DNA of 58,351 bases from Verrucomicrobiia bacterium (GTDB taxonomy: Bacteria > Verrucomicrobiota > Verrucomicrobiia > Verrucomicrobiales > Akkermansiaceae), in assembly GCA_030432565.1 (NCBI GenBank), contig JAUIGV010000032.1:1-58351 (forward strand). The letters run 5' to 3'. Positions within the stretch are counted from its first letter, which is position 1. Every line of letters starts with the position of its first letter. A model generated the notes under the pieces. The model made no database searches, had not been told where the DNA came from, and saw only the letters and a program-made list of their open reading frames with translations. A program made the position numbers and the translations under genes. Positions 28,543 to 37,365 of this stretch are shown piece after piece.

Positions 28543-29115
28543 ATGAAACCCCTCGCCACCGCAATCTTCGCCTTTTTGCTCATCGGATGTAAATCTGACG
28601 ACGCAGCAGAAGCTCCGCCGGCACCGCCCGAAGCCAAGGCTTCGCCGGCTCGCAGCAAGGAAATTGCAGGACTCCTCAACAAAAAGCACCAACTCTCAAA
28701 GAAACTTGAAAAACTCGTCGCGTCCAGCCAACTCGACCCCAATGGCCAACTCGAGACCATCATGAAGGAGCAACAGCAGGCCTTCAGCGATTTGCAGAAT
28801 ATTCACAACACCCATCCCAGCCTGCAGAAACTTAACAAGGATCTCGCCTTCTGGCAGAGTAATCAACGCTCCGCCCGCACCAGCAAACGGGAATTCGAAA
28901 TCCAACAAGCCGCCCGGAAGATTGTCGAAATCTCGACCAAGATCCAGAATCTCAGCCGCGAACTCCCGGCCATCCGCGAAGCCGAGGACCGAATCACCCG
29001 ATCCCAAAAGCAGATCAAAGATCTCCAACGCACCCTCGCCGAAGAGTCCGCCGAAGGCCAGGAAATTGTCAAAGAACTGCAGTCCATCGAAGAGCAGATC
29101 AAATCCATGGAATAG
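28543..29115 (+). CDS. Coiled-coil lipoprotein
   Basis: The 190-residue protein has a lipoprotein signal (MKPLATAIFAFLLIGCKSDD, lipobox LIGC with Cys 16), a Pro/Ala-rich linker and then about 140 residues of heptad-like helix with many Lys, Glu and Gln. It is likely an outer-membrane- or periplasm-facing coiled coil. The frame is open upstream to 28447, but the lipobox fixes ATG 28543. It runs divergently from DUF58 and precedes the Na+/H+ antiporter by 48 bases. I recognise no named family. Confidence 0.78.
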   Translation: MKPLATAIFAFLLIGCKSDDAAEAPPAPPEAKASPARSKEIAGLLNKKHQLSKKLEKLVASSQLDPNGQLETIMKEQQQAFSDLQNIHNTHPSLQKLNKDLAFWQSNQRSARTSKREFEIQQAARKIVEISTKIQNLSRELPAIREAEDRITRSQKQIKDLQRTLAEESAEGQEIVKELQSIEEQIKSME

Positions 29116-29163
29116 CAGCCGTTTTACTTGCCGAGCCTTCCGCCGGCGCTAAAGTCTCGCTCC

Positions 29164-30840
29164 GTGAAGCTCCCTGCAAAGTTCTACCTCCTCGTCGCGT
29201 TCTTCTTTGCCCTTCTCGCCGGGCCTGCCTTGGCTTCCGCCGACCATCCGAGCTATCCCAAGGACGAATATGGCTTCGACTCGGACCAATATGCCGTCTT
29301 TCCACTGCCACTCAGCGAATACGAGGCCGAGGAAGAAGCAAACGAAGATTGGGGCATCTGGGAGAAGTTAAAATACCGGGCAGGCCAACAGGGCGGCTTC
29401 AACATCGTTGCCACCATCATTTTTCTTTGCGCCATCATCCACACTTTCTTGAGTGGCTTCTTTATCGAGATGGCCCACCATCACGAGAACGAGCACAAAA
29501 AGAAGATCAAGGAACTCGGACTCACCGGCGAGGCCAAGCCACACCAAGACGCGAAGGATGACGTTTCCTTCAAGGCCAACCTCTTCCACTTCCTGGGAGA
29601 AGTTGAGGCCATCTTTGGAATCTGGGTCATTGCTCTTGGAGGCGCAGCCCTCTGGTTTTTCGGAGTTCAAGGCGACGGCATCGGAGCCGGCTTCAAGCAA
29701 CTTGAATACTACATCGGCAAGGACGTCAATTTCACCGAGCCCATGTTCGTGGTCATTATCATGGCCATGGCCGCGACCCGCCCCGTCGTCCGCTTTGCCG
29801 AATCAATGGTCGACAAGGTCGCAAAGCTCTTCGGCGGGACCCCCGCCGCCTGGTGGTTCGCCGCCCTCACCATCACTCCCATTCTGGGATCATTTATCAC
29901 CGAGCCCGCCGCCATGACCATCGCGGCAATGCTTCTCGCTAAAAAATTCTACGATCTTAATCCCTCGCCGAAGTTCGCCTACGCCACCCTCGGGCTCCTC
30001 TTCGTCAATATCTCCGTTGGCGGTACCCTCACCCACTTCGCCGCCCCGCCCGTTCTCATGATTGCCGAAAAATGGAGCTTTGGCATGAGCTTCATGTTGC
30101 TGAATTTTGGCTGGAAGGCCGTCGTCGGCATCCTCCTCTCGAATATCCTCTACTTTTCCTTATTCAAAAAGGAATTCGCCAGCATGGGGCGCAAGGAATC
30201 CCTCGAAACCCACATGCCGTCCCGCTGGATCGAGCGCGAAGATCCTATTCCTGCCTGGATCACTATCGTTCACCTTCTCTTCCTCGCTTTCACCGTTCTC
30301 ACGGCGCACTACCAAATGGTCTTCATCTTCGGATTCCTTTTCTTCATCGGATTCACACAGGCCACCGGGCATCACCAGAACGATGTCGATATGAAGAGCC
30401 CAATTCTTGTCGGCTTCTTCCTGGCGGGACTCGTCATCCACGGCGGCTGCCAGGGCTGGTGGATCTCGGTCCTCCTCACTTCCATCGACAACGAATGGCT
30501 CCTCATGATTGGCTCCACCGTTCTCACCGCCTTCAACGATAACGCCGCCATCACCTATCTCGCCTCGCAAGCCCCGGGACTACCGATCATGTCAAAGTAT
30601 GCGGTCCTTGCCGGGGCGGTCACCGGTGGCGGCCTCACCGTCATCGCCAATGCCCCGAATCCAGCCGGCCAATCCGTCCTTGGGCGCTACTTCCAGGGAG
30701 GTGTTTCGCCCGGGAACCTCGCCAAGGCAGCCATCGTCCCCACCATCATCATGGGAGCATGCTTCATGCTGCTCCCTTCCTCCGGGATGAAAAACGATCC
30801 GGCCGACGACAAACCCGCGAAGACCGAGAAAACCCACTAG
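29164..30840 (+). CDS. Putative Na+/H+ antiporter (PF07399-type)
   Basis: An inner-membrane protein of about 558 residues with a signal-like N-terminus (LLVAFFFALLAGPALASAD) and roughly twelve hydrophobic segments. It resembles the putative Na+/H+ antiporter family PF07399. Conserved-looking segments are ITEPAAMTIAAMLLAKKFY, SVGGTLTHFAAPPVLMIAE and FNDNAAITYLASQAPG. The start is the GTG at 29164; an earlier TTG at 29128 lies before the signal sequence. It ends one base before ribE (TAGGATG), so translation is probably coupled. Confidence 0.85.
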   Translation: MKLPAKFYLLVAFFFALLAGPALASADHPSYPKDEYGFDSDQYAVFPLPLSEYEAEEEANEDWGIWEKLKYRAGQQGGFNIVATIIFLCAIIHTFLSGFFIEMAHHHENEHKKKIKELGLTGEAKPHQDAKDDVSFKANLFHFLGEVEAIFGIWVIALGGAALWFFGVQGDGIGAGFKQLEYYIGKDVNFTEPMFVVIIMAMAATRPVVRFAESMVDKVAKLFGGTPAAWWFAALTITPILGSFITEPAAMTIAAMLLAKKFYDLNPSPKFAYATLGLLFVNISVGGTLTHFAAPPVLMIAEKWSFGMSFMLLNFGWKAVVGILLSNILYFSLFKKEFASMGRKESLETHMPSRWIEREDPIPAWITIVHLLFLAFTVLTAHYQMVFIFGFLFFIGFTQATGHHQNDVDMKSPILVGFFLAGLVIHGGCQGWWISVLLTSIDNEWLLMIGSTVLTAFNDNAAITYLASQAPGLPIMSKYAVLAGAVTGGGLTVIANAPNPAGQSVLGRYFQGGVSPGNLAKAAIVPTIIMGACFMLLPSSGMKNDPADDKPAKTEKTH

Positions 30841-30841
30841 G

Positions 30842-31426
30842 ATGTTCACCGGACTTGTCGAAGCCACCGGCACCGTGGTCTCTCTGATTGAAAAAGGAGA
30901 GCAGGCCACCTTGATCCTCGATATCCCCTTCGCCGACGAGTTGGCCTTGGGTGACTCGGTCGCCACCAACGGTTGCTGTCTCACCGTCGCCTCACTCGAT
31001 GACAAGGTCAGCTTCGACCTTTTGGCACAAACGCTCAAAGTCACCTCACTGGGTGGGTTGCAACAAGGAAGACACGTCAACCTGGAGCGTGCCCTCGCTG
31101 TCGGAGATCGTCTCGGCGGCCACTTCGTGCAAGGCCATGTCGATGATACCGGGACCATCACCGACCTCTCCCCGATGGGTCAGGATTACCGGCTCGAAGT
31201 TGCCCTCCCGGAATCCGTTCACTCGCTCTGCATCGACAAAGGATCGCTCTGCATCGACGGCATCTCCCTCACCATCGCCGAACTCACGGCCGGATCGGCT
31301 GTCTTTTGGATAACGCCCCACACTTTGCAGGCCACCCACCTGGGAGAAGCGAGCGTTGGCCAAAAGGTCAACCTCGAGGCCGACCTCCTTGCCAAATATG
31401 TCAAGAAATTGGTTCAGCCCGGCTAG
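30842..31426 (+). CDS. ribE: Riboflavin synthase (alpha subunit)
   Basis: The enzyme converts two molecules of 6,7-dimethyl-8-ribityllumazine into riboflavin and a pyrimidine. The 194-residue protein has the two homologous lumazine-binding barrels: MFTGLVEATGTVVSL with TNGCCLTVASL, and GGHFVQGHVDDTGTI with SLCIDGISLTIAEL. The start follows the antiporter stop by one base. No other rib genes are in the window and I see no FMN riboswitch upstream. Confidence 0.96.
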   Translation: MFTGLVEATGTVVSLIEKGEQATLILDIPFADELALGDSVATNGCCLTVASLDDKVSFDLLAQTLKVTSLGGLQQGRHVNLERALAVGDRLGGHFVQGHVDDTGTITDLSPMGQDYRLEVALPESVHSLCIDKGSLCIDGISLTIAELTAGSAVFWITPHTLQATHLGEASVGQKVNLEADLLAKYVKKLVQPG

Positions 31427-31476
31427 ATGCCGCGCCTCCGCGTGAAACAAAATTCCGCCTCTTCCGTAATGGAAGC

Positions 31477-33723
31477 ATGCGTCTTTGGCTACTCTTGGGA
31501 ATCCTCTCAATCCTCCCGGCATTCGGAAACCGTGGTGCCGAAATCTATACCGAACACTGTGCCTCATGCCACGGTGATCGAGGTCAGGGAGTTGCCGATG
31601 AGTATGATGAAGCCCTCGTCGGAAAAAAGTCCATTACCTCACTTGCGAAATACATTCACCGGACCATGCCGGAGGAAGATGAAGAGGCGGTCGTTGACGA
31701 GGACGCCCGACTCGTCGCGGAATACATCCACAAGTCATTTTACTCTCCGGAGGCGCAAGCCCGCCTGAAACCCGTCCGCAAAGCCCTCCTCCGGCGCACC
31801 CAGCACCAACATCGCCGGGCCATCACCGACATCGTTCAGTCATTCCGCAATCGCGCCTGGATGGGCGACGAACACGGACTTCGAGGCCACTACTTCAACA
31901 AGGAAAAGATGAACAACCGGAAAGAAGCCCTCGTTAAGCGGGTCGATCCGACCATCGATTTTGACGTTCACAAAAAACACGGTGTCGAAGCACTCGATCC
32001 CAAGGCCCATTCCATCTTCTGGACCGGTTCGATTCTCCCTCCCGAAACCGGTGAATACGGGTTCCGGATCAAGACGCCAAACGGAGTCAGGATTTTTCTA
32101 AACGAACCCAACCAAAAAAAGGACGCTTTTATCGATGCCTGGGTTTCTTCCGGCAACCAGATGCGCACGATTGAGAAAAGCACCTTTCTCCTCGGGGGAC
32201 ATCCTGTCCCGATCTTCGTTGAATTCATTTGCTACAAGGAAGACAAATCCTCGCTTCTCGTTGAGTGGAAGCCACCTCACGGAACCTGGGAAAGCATTCC
32301 CTCCCGTGTTCTTTACACCGCTGGCTCGCAGAAGGCGGCCATCATCTCAACACCCTTCCCGGCCGATGATGCCTCACTCGGCTATGAAAGGGGCTCCAGC
32401 ATTTCAAAGGCCTGGAAAGAAGCGGTCGCCAATGCCGCAATTGAAGCAACCGCCACCATCTTTGATGACATCGACGAGCTAGCCAACACCAAACCCGATC
32501 AACCTGACCGGAAAGACCGGCTCCGGAAGTTCTGCTCGGAATTCGCCTTCCGGACCTTCTCTCGTCCGCTCACCTCTTCCCAACAGAAAGTTTATATCGA
32601 CGACGTCTTCGGTGCTGCCGGCGATGACTATGAAACGGCTGTTAAACGCTCTCTCATGCTCACCCTGACTTCCCCGTATTTCCTCTACCCTTCACTCAAC
32701 CGAAATGAAGCCGGCAAAGCGGACAGTTACTCGACCGCCGCTCATCTCGCCCTCGCCTTGTGGGATTCGATTCCCGACAAGCATCTTTTCGAAGCGGCCG
32801 AAAAAAACCAACTGAGCGATGATCGCCAACTTACCGATCAACTTTGGAAAATGCTCGCCGACTCCCGCTCTAAAGCCAAGTTGCAACGCTTCTTTCATCA
32901 CTGGTTGAACCTCTCGGAAAAGGAGGATCTTGATAAAGACCCCAAGCTTTTCCCCGGATTCAACGAACAAATTATTGCCGATCTCCGCACCTCTCTGGAC
33001 CTCTTTATTGACGACGTCGTCTGGTCTGAACAGTCCGACTACCGCCGCCTCTTCCTAGAAGAGAGGCTCTATCTTAACCCGCGCCTCGCTGAATTTTATG
33101 GAGTCCCAGAGCCACCGCATGATGGCTTCGAACCTCTTCCAACTCCCGACAAAACAAGAGCCGGCATATTTACCCATCCCTTTGTCCTCACCGCCTTTTC
33201 CTACCACAAACAGACTTCCCCGATTCATCGCGGAGTTTACTTAAGCCGGAATGTCCTGGGTCGTTTCCTCAAGCCCCCGCCCAATGCCATCGAGTTCAAA
33301 GATGCCGACTTCAAACCCAACCTCACCATGCGCGAAAAGGTCACCGAAATTACCAAGGACGAAAGCTGTATGGCCTGCCATTCCATCATCAATCCTGTCG
33401 GTTTCAGTTTGGAGAATTACGACGCCATCGGCCGTTTCCGGACCCACGAAAAGGACAAGCCCATCAACACCGTCAGCGAGTATCCCACTCCTGACGACAC
33501 CATGGTGAAAATCGCCGGCCCCAACGATCTGGCTCGCCTCGCCATCGAATCACCCGGAGCCCATCGCGCCTTTCTGAAGCACCTCTTTCACCATCTCATC
33601 CAGCAACCGACAAACGCCTTCGGCTATGGCACCATGGGCTCACTCCACGAGACCTTTATGAACAGCAATTTCCATATCCGGAACATCATTGTCACCATTG
33701 CGAAAGACACCGCGCCAAGGTAA
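31477..33723 (+). CDS. DUF1592-type protein with cytochrome c and PA14-like domains
   Basis: The 748-residue exported protein starts with a signal peptide (residues 1-17) and a haem c site CASCH at residues 28-32. A PA14-like beta domain covers about residues 130-280. The C-terminal half has the linked DUF1592/DUF1588/DUF1585 blocks of Planctomycetes and Verrucomicrobia (SPIHRGVYLSRNVLGRFLKP, then CMACHSIINPVGFSLENYD with a second CxxCH at 631-635). These proteins normally pair with a DUF1552 protein and have no established function. ATG 31477 is chosen for the signal peptide. The usual N-terminal DUF1587 region is not obvious. Confidence 0.85.
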   Translation: MRLWLLLGILSILPAFGNRGAEIYTEHCASCHGDRGQGVADEYDEALVGKKSITSLAKYIHRTMPEEDEEAVVDEDARLVAEYIHKSFYSPEAQARLKPVRKALLRRTQHQHRRAITDIVQSFRNRAWMGDEHGLRGHYFNKEKMNNRKEALVKRVDPTIDFDVHKKHGVEALDPKAHSIFWTGSILPPETGEYGFRIKTPNGVRIFLNEPNQKKDAFIDAWVSSGNQMRTIEKSTFLLGGHPVPIFVEFICYKEDKSSLLVEWKPPHGTWESIPSRVLYTAGSQKAAIISTPFPADDASLGYERGSSISKAWKEAVANAAIEATATIFDDIDELANTKPDQPDRKDRLRKFCSEFAFRTFSRPLTSSQQKVYIDDVFGAAGDDYETAVKRSLMLTLTSPYFLYPSLNRNEAGKADSYSTAAHLALALWDSIPDKHLFEAAEKNQLSDDRQLTDQLWKMLADSRSKAKLQRFFHHWLNLSEKEDLDKDPKLFPGFNEQIIADLRTSLDLFIDDVVWSEQSDYRRLFLEERLYLNPRLAEFYGVPEPPHDGFEPLPTPDKTRAGIFTHPFVLTAFSYHKQTSPIHRGVYLSRNVLGRFLKPPPNAIEFKDADFKPNLTMREKVTEITKDESCMACHSIINPVGFSLENYDAIGRFRTHEKDKPINTVSEYPTPDDTMVKIAGPNDLARLAIESPGAHRAFLKHLFHHLIQQPTNAFGYGTMGSLHETFMNSNFHIRNIIVTIAKDTAPR

Positions 33724-33770
33724 CGCGGCCCGCACCTCGGCCTCCGGTCACATTGTTCCAAACTGGCTTC

Positions 33771-34730
33771 ATGAATAACGAATCACATCCAGAGCTCGCC
33801 CTTGTTCTGGACCAGCTCTTCACCCGTCACGTGACAGGCGAACATCCGGAGCACTTCAGTCGCTACCATGCTCTGACAGGTATGTTTGAAACCTCGGGGC
33901 TCGCCGCGAGACTCACGAAGATCGAATCACGAGCGGCCACGCTTGCCGATCTCTCTGCCGTTCATGGCGACCGCTACCTCGCACTCGCCAAAAAGGAAAT
34001 CGACTCGGGCTTCGATCAACTCTCAACCGGTGACACCGCCGTTTGTCCGGATTCCTGGCTTGTTGCCAGCCACGCCGCCGGCTCGGTTTGCGCCGCAGTC
34101 GATGAACTCTACTCCGAAGAATCAACTCACTCCAGAAGGGCCTTTTGCGCGGTGAGACCTCCCGGACACCACGCCACGCCTGATCGTGGAATGGGTTTCT
34201 GTATTTTCAACAACGTCGCCGTTGGAGCCCGTTATGCGCAGCGTAAATATGGCGTCGGCAAGGTCGCCATTCTCGACTGGGACGTGCACCACGGAAACGG
34301 AACCCAGGACATTTTCTACGAGGATGAGACCGTCCTCTTCTGCAGCGTCCACCAATCCCCCTGGTATCCCGGCACCGGAATGAGCGACGAATCAGGCACC
34401 GGCAAAGGTCGCGGTTTCACCCTGAATGCGCCTCTCCCGGCCGGCTCCGACATAGAGACAATTGGCGAAAAAATCGATACCAGCTTTCTCACTGCCATGC
34501 GCAAATTCAGACCCGAACTCGTCATGATTTCAGCCGGCTTTGACTCCCGGCTCGGAGACCCGCTCGGCAAATTCCGCCTCCTCGACGAGGACTACAAAAC
34601 AATGACCGCGTGGCTCAGAAAGATCGCCGGGGAATTTGCGGACGGCCGTCTGATTTCCGTTCTGGAAGGTGGATATTCGCTGGAAGGACTTGCCGCCGGA
34701 GTTCAGGCGCATGTCGAAGCCCTCGAATGA
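33771..34730 (+). CDS. Histone deacetylase family hydrolase
   Basis: A Zn-dependent deacetylase of the HDAC / acetoin-utilisation (AcuC-like) / acetylpolyamine amidohydrolase superfamily. The 319-residue protein carries the family motifs VRPPGHHATPDRGMGFCIFN and ILDWDVHHGNGTQDIF, with zinc ligands Asp 171, His 173 and Asp 258 (in SAGFDSRLGDP), and a C-terminal LEGGYSLEGLA. There is no signal peptide, so it acts in the cytoplasm. The natural substrate is unknown; acetylated lysine or acetylpolyamines are the usual ones. It is inserted between the DUF1592 and DUF1552 genes. ATG 33771 is preferred to a TTG at 33753. Confidence 0.93.
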   Translation: MNNESHPELALVLDQLFTRHVTGEHPEHFSRYHALTGMFETSGLAARLTKIESRAATLADLSAVHGDRYLALAKKEIDSGFDQLSTGDTAVCPDSWLVASHAAGSVCAAVDELYSEESTHSRRAFCAVRPPGHHATPDRGMGFCIFNNVAVGARYAQRKYGVGKVAILDWDVHHGNGTQDIFYEDETVLFCSVHQSPWYPGTGMSDESGTGKGRGFTLNAPLPAGSDIETIGEKIDTSFLTAMRKFRPELVMISAGFDSRLGDPLGKFRLLDEDYKTMTAWLRKIAGEFADGRLISVLEGGYSLEGLAAGVQAHVEALE

Positions 34731-34794
34731 TGCTTCCCCATGAATATTTATCGGTAGAAATCCCCAAAATGGACCGTAGTATTCAGAGTAAGCT

Positions 34795-36102
34795 ATGACT
34801 TCCAGACGTCAATTCCTCCGCGAACTCGGTATCACTGCCGGAGCCCTTCCATTCCTGTCGGGACTGCAGTCCTTTGGTGCGACAACGGCCTCCGGCAAGA
34901 AGCAGCGGCTCATTTTCATGTTCTCGCCGAATGGCACCGTTCCCGCCAAATTCTGGCCGGACGAAAGCGGTGACCTTTCCCAATCTTCCATTCTTGCTCC
35001 TCTTGCCCCTTTCCAAGGCCAGACCACAGTCCTCAAAGGAATTTCCAATCGTGTCGGAGGAGATGGCGACAGCCACATGCGCGGAATGTCCTGTCTTTTG
35101 ACCGGAGCCCGTCTGCACCCTGGCAATATTCAGGGAGGGTCGGACAGCCCCGCCGGTTGGGCCTCGGGAATTTCCATCGATCAGGAGATTAAAAATTTCT
35201 TCCAGCAAAACGAGGCCACCCGAACCCGCTTTGGATCCCTCGAGATCGGGGTTGCGGTTCCCGACCGTGCCGACCCATGGACGCGCATGTGCTACGCAGG
35301 CTCCAACCAGCCCCTCGCTCCTCTCGACGATCCCTACCAGATGCTGAACAAACTGTACGGGCAATCGAAGGATCGCGAAACCTATGCCTCCGTCCTCGAC
35401 TCCCTCGGTTCCGACCTCAAGCGGGTCTCCAAAAATCTTTCCGCAGAAGACCGCTCCATGCTCGAGCAACACATGACTCTGGTTGAAGAAATGGAGCGTG
35501 AAATGTCCGCAGCAGCTCAGGCCGGTGAACTGGTTCATCCCGAACCCGAGCTGGATCCGAATATCGAGCTCGTCAACGACAATACCCCGCAACTGGCACG
35601 CATGCAGATGGACCTCCTGGTCAATGCCATGGCCAATGACATGGCGCGTGTCGGCTCGCTTCAATTCATGCGCTCCGTGGGACAGGCCCGCATGCGCTGG
35701 CTCGACATCAACGAAGGACACCATTCCTTGAGCCACGAGCCTGACAAGAACGAAGACGCTCAAAACAAGCTCGAGAAGATCAATATCTGGTTCGCCGAGC
35801 AGCTTGCCTACCTCGCGGGAAAACTCCAGAAAACCCCGGAGACCGGTCAACCCGGGAACATGCTGGACCACACCACCATCGTCTGGGTCAACGAACTAGG
35901 AAAAGGCAACTCCCACACTCTCAACGATCTCCCCATTGTGATCGTGGGCGGCGAAGCCACCAAAAACCCGGGCTTCCACAACGTCGGTTCGAAGATTCCG
36001 CACAACCGTCTTCTCCTCTCGCTGGCACACTCCGTGGGCCACAACATCCATTCCTTCGGAGAAGAAAAGTGGTGTGCCGATGGAGCCCTCAAGTGGGGAT
36101 AA
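34795..36102 (+). CDS. DUF1552 protein with Tat signal
   Basis: The 435-residue protein begins with a twin-arginine signal (SRRQFLRELGITAGALPFL) and continues as a DUF1552 protein: RLIFMFSPNGTVPAKFWPDE, the SHMRGMSCLLTGARL region, and WVNELGKGNSHTLNDLPIV. This family is typical of Planctomycetes and Verrucomicrobia. It is almost always next to a DUF1592 protein and may be part of an extracytoplasmic redox or sulfatase-like system, but its role is not established. Here it follows the deacetylase by 64 bases. Confidence 0.9.
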   Translation: MTSRRQFLRELGITAGALPFLSGLQSFGATTASGKKQRLIFMFSPNGTVPAKFWPDESGDLSQSSILAPLAPFQGQTTVLKGISNRVGGDGDSHMRGMSCLLTGARLHPGNIQGGSDSPAGWASGISIDQEIKNFFQQNEATRTRFGSLEIGVAVPDRADPWTRMCYAGSNQPLAPLDDPYQMLNKLYGQSKDRETYASVLDSLGSDLKRVSKNLSAEDRSMLEQHMTLVEEMEREMSAAAQAGELVHPEPELDPNIELVNDNTPQLARMQMDLLVNAMANDMARVGSLQFMRSVGQARMRWLDINEGHHSLSHEPDKNEDAQNKLEKINIWFAEQLAYLAGKLQKTPETGQPGNMLDHTTIVWVNELGKGNSHTLNDLPIVIVGGEATKNPGFHNVGSKIPHNRLLLSLAHSVGHNIHSFGEEKWCADGALKWG

Positions 36103-36252
36103 ACTCCGGATTCAAGGTAGCAACGCGAATTTCAGAGCCTCAACGAAGCGGTCCGACTCGGCCCGGCTCGCTGGTATTTGGTAGTGACCAAAGGAACAGG
36201 CTCAACAGCTCCGGGTTCCGCACCCCAAACAACTCGCCTGCGGGCCCCAAAA

Positions 36253-37311
36253 TCACTCTGCTTCTGGATCCATGTCATCCTGAAATGACTTCCTGCTCTT
36301 CCACGCCCAAGCTAAAAACGCCAAGCCGATCGCAATCATAAAGAAGGAGTAAAACTGCCCCTTGGTTACCCCGAGAATTTTTTCGGAATCGGGTTCACGC
36401 ACATTCTCCACCCCAATCCGGAAGATAGCATAGAGGATGAAGAACACGCCTGAAATCACCCCGTGCCAGAGCTTGGGGAACTTGACCCGAATCAAATAGA
36501 GCAGCCCGAAAATCAACAATCCTTCGAGAATCCCCTCGTAGAGTTGTGACGGGTGTCTCGCCGGAGTGTGGTCTGCCAAGGCCTGAAGAACATCGGGATT
36601 TTCGCGGGCAATCGGCAGAAACTCCTGCTCGAATGCCTGAGGGGAGAGGTCGTAGCCATCGTAGTCACCAACAAGTCTCACGCGGTCTTTGAGAAACTCC
36701 CCCGCCGCATCGTTATTCACTGCGGCCTGTTGCAGTCCCTTCTGCAACTCATCGCTGTAACCATTTTCATAAAGCGACTTGGGAAACTTTACTGCCCACC
36801 AATTCTTCTCATCCGTAACCGTTCCGTAGAGCTCACCATTGATGAAATTTGCCATCCTACCGAAGAAAACTCCAAGCGGCGCCACAATCGCAAAGCCATC
36901 GCCCACCGCCGGCCAGGAAAGCTTGTGCTTCCAAGCGTAAAACAGGGTGAAAAACATGATTCCAAGAATTCCCCCATGCGAAGCCATCCCCCCTTCCCAC
37001 ACCGCAATAATAGTCATGGGATCCTCCAGAATCCGATCCAGACCGCCCGGTCGAGGAAGCATGTAAAAAAGTACGTAGCCAATCCTCCCTCCCAAAAAAA
37101 CACCAAAGATCGCAGTGTAAGTGACTACATCGCCCACCTTGGCTTCCTCAATCACCCAAAGTTTCTTCCGGGAAAGTCGCAGGAGAATGAAGTAGGCTGC
37201 CGCAAACCCCATCACATAGGAAAGCCCATACCAGCGCAATTTAACCTTCTCGCTGATCGAGAAAATCACAGGATCGAGATCGTGGACGTAGGTGGCTAAC
37301 AGATCAATCAC
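36253..37311 (-). CDS. lgt: Prolipoprotein diacylglyceryl transferase
   Basis: Lgt attaches diacylglycerol to the lipobox cysteine of prolipoproteins at the inner membrane. The 352-residue protein has seven hydrophobic segments and the signature FFGRMANFINGELYG with the conserved Arg and Asn, as well as HPSQLYEGILEGLLIF near the C-terminus. The periplasmic loop between them is longer than usual (about 65 residues). The start is GTG at 37311. It lies 54 bases after the stop codon of the thioredoxin-fold gene and may be cotranscribed with it. Confidence 0.95.
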   Translation of the reverse strand: MIDLLATYVHDLDPVIFSISEKVKLRWYGLSYVMGFAAAYFILLRLSRKKLWVIEEAKVGDVVTYTAIFGVFLGGRIGYVLFYMLPRPGGLDRILEDPMTIIAVWEGGMASHGGILGIMFFTLFYAWKHKLSWPAVGDGFAIVAPLGVFFGRMANFINGELYGTVTDEKNWWAVKFPKSLYENGYSDELQKGLQQAAVNNDAAGEFLKDRVRLVGDYDGYDLSPQAFEQEFLPIARENPDVLQALADHTPARHPSQLYEGILEGLLIFGLLYLIRVKFPKLWHGVISGVFFILYAIFRIGVENVREPDSEKILGVTKGQFYSFFMIAIGLAFLAWAWKSRKSFQDDMDPEAE

Positions 37312-37365
37312 GCCCGAACTTCATACCATCCCGTCGATTTCCGCAAGCGAGCAAAGCGACGCGGC

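Noticed and set aside
34783-35871. Long open frame of 362 codons antisense to the DUF1552 gene
   Set aside because: It mirrors the GC-rich third positions of the DUF1552 gene, and its translation has no family resemblance.
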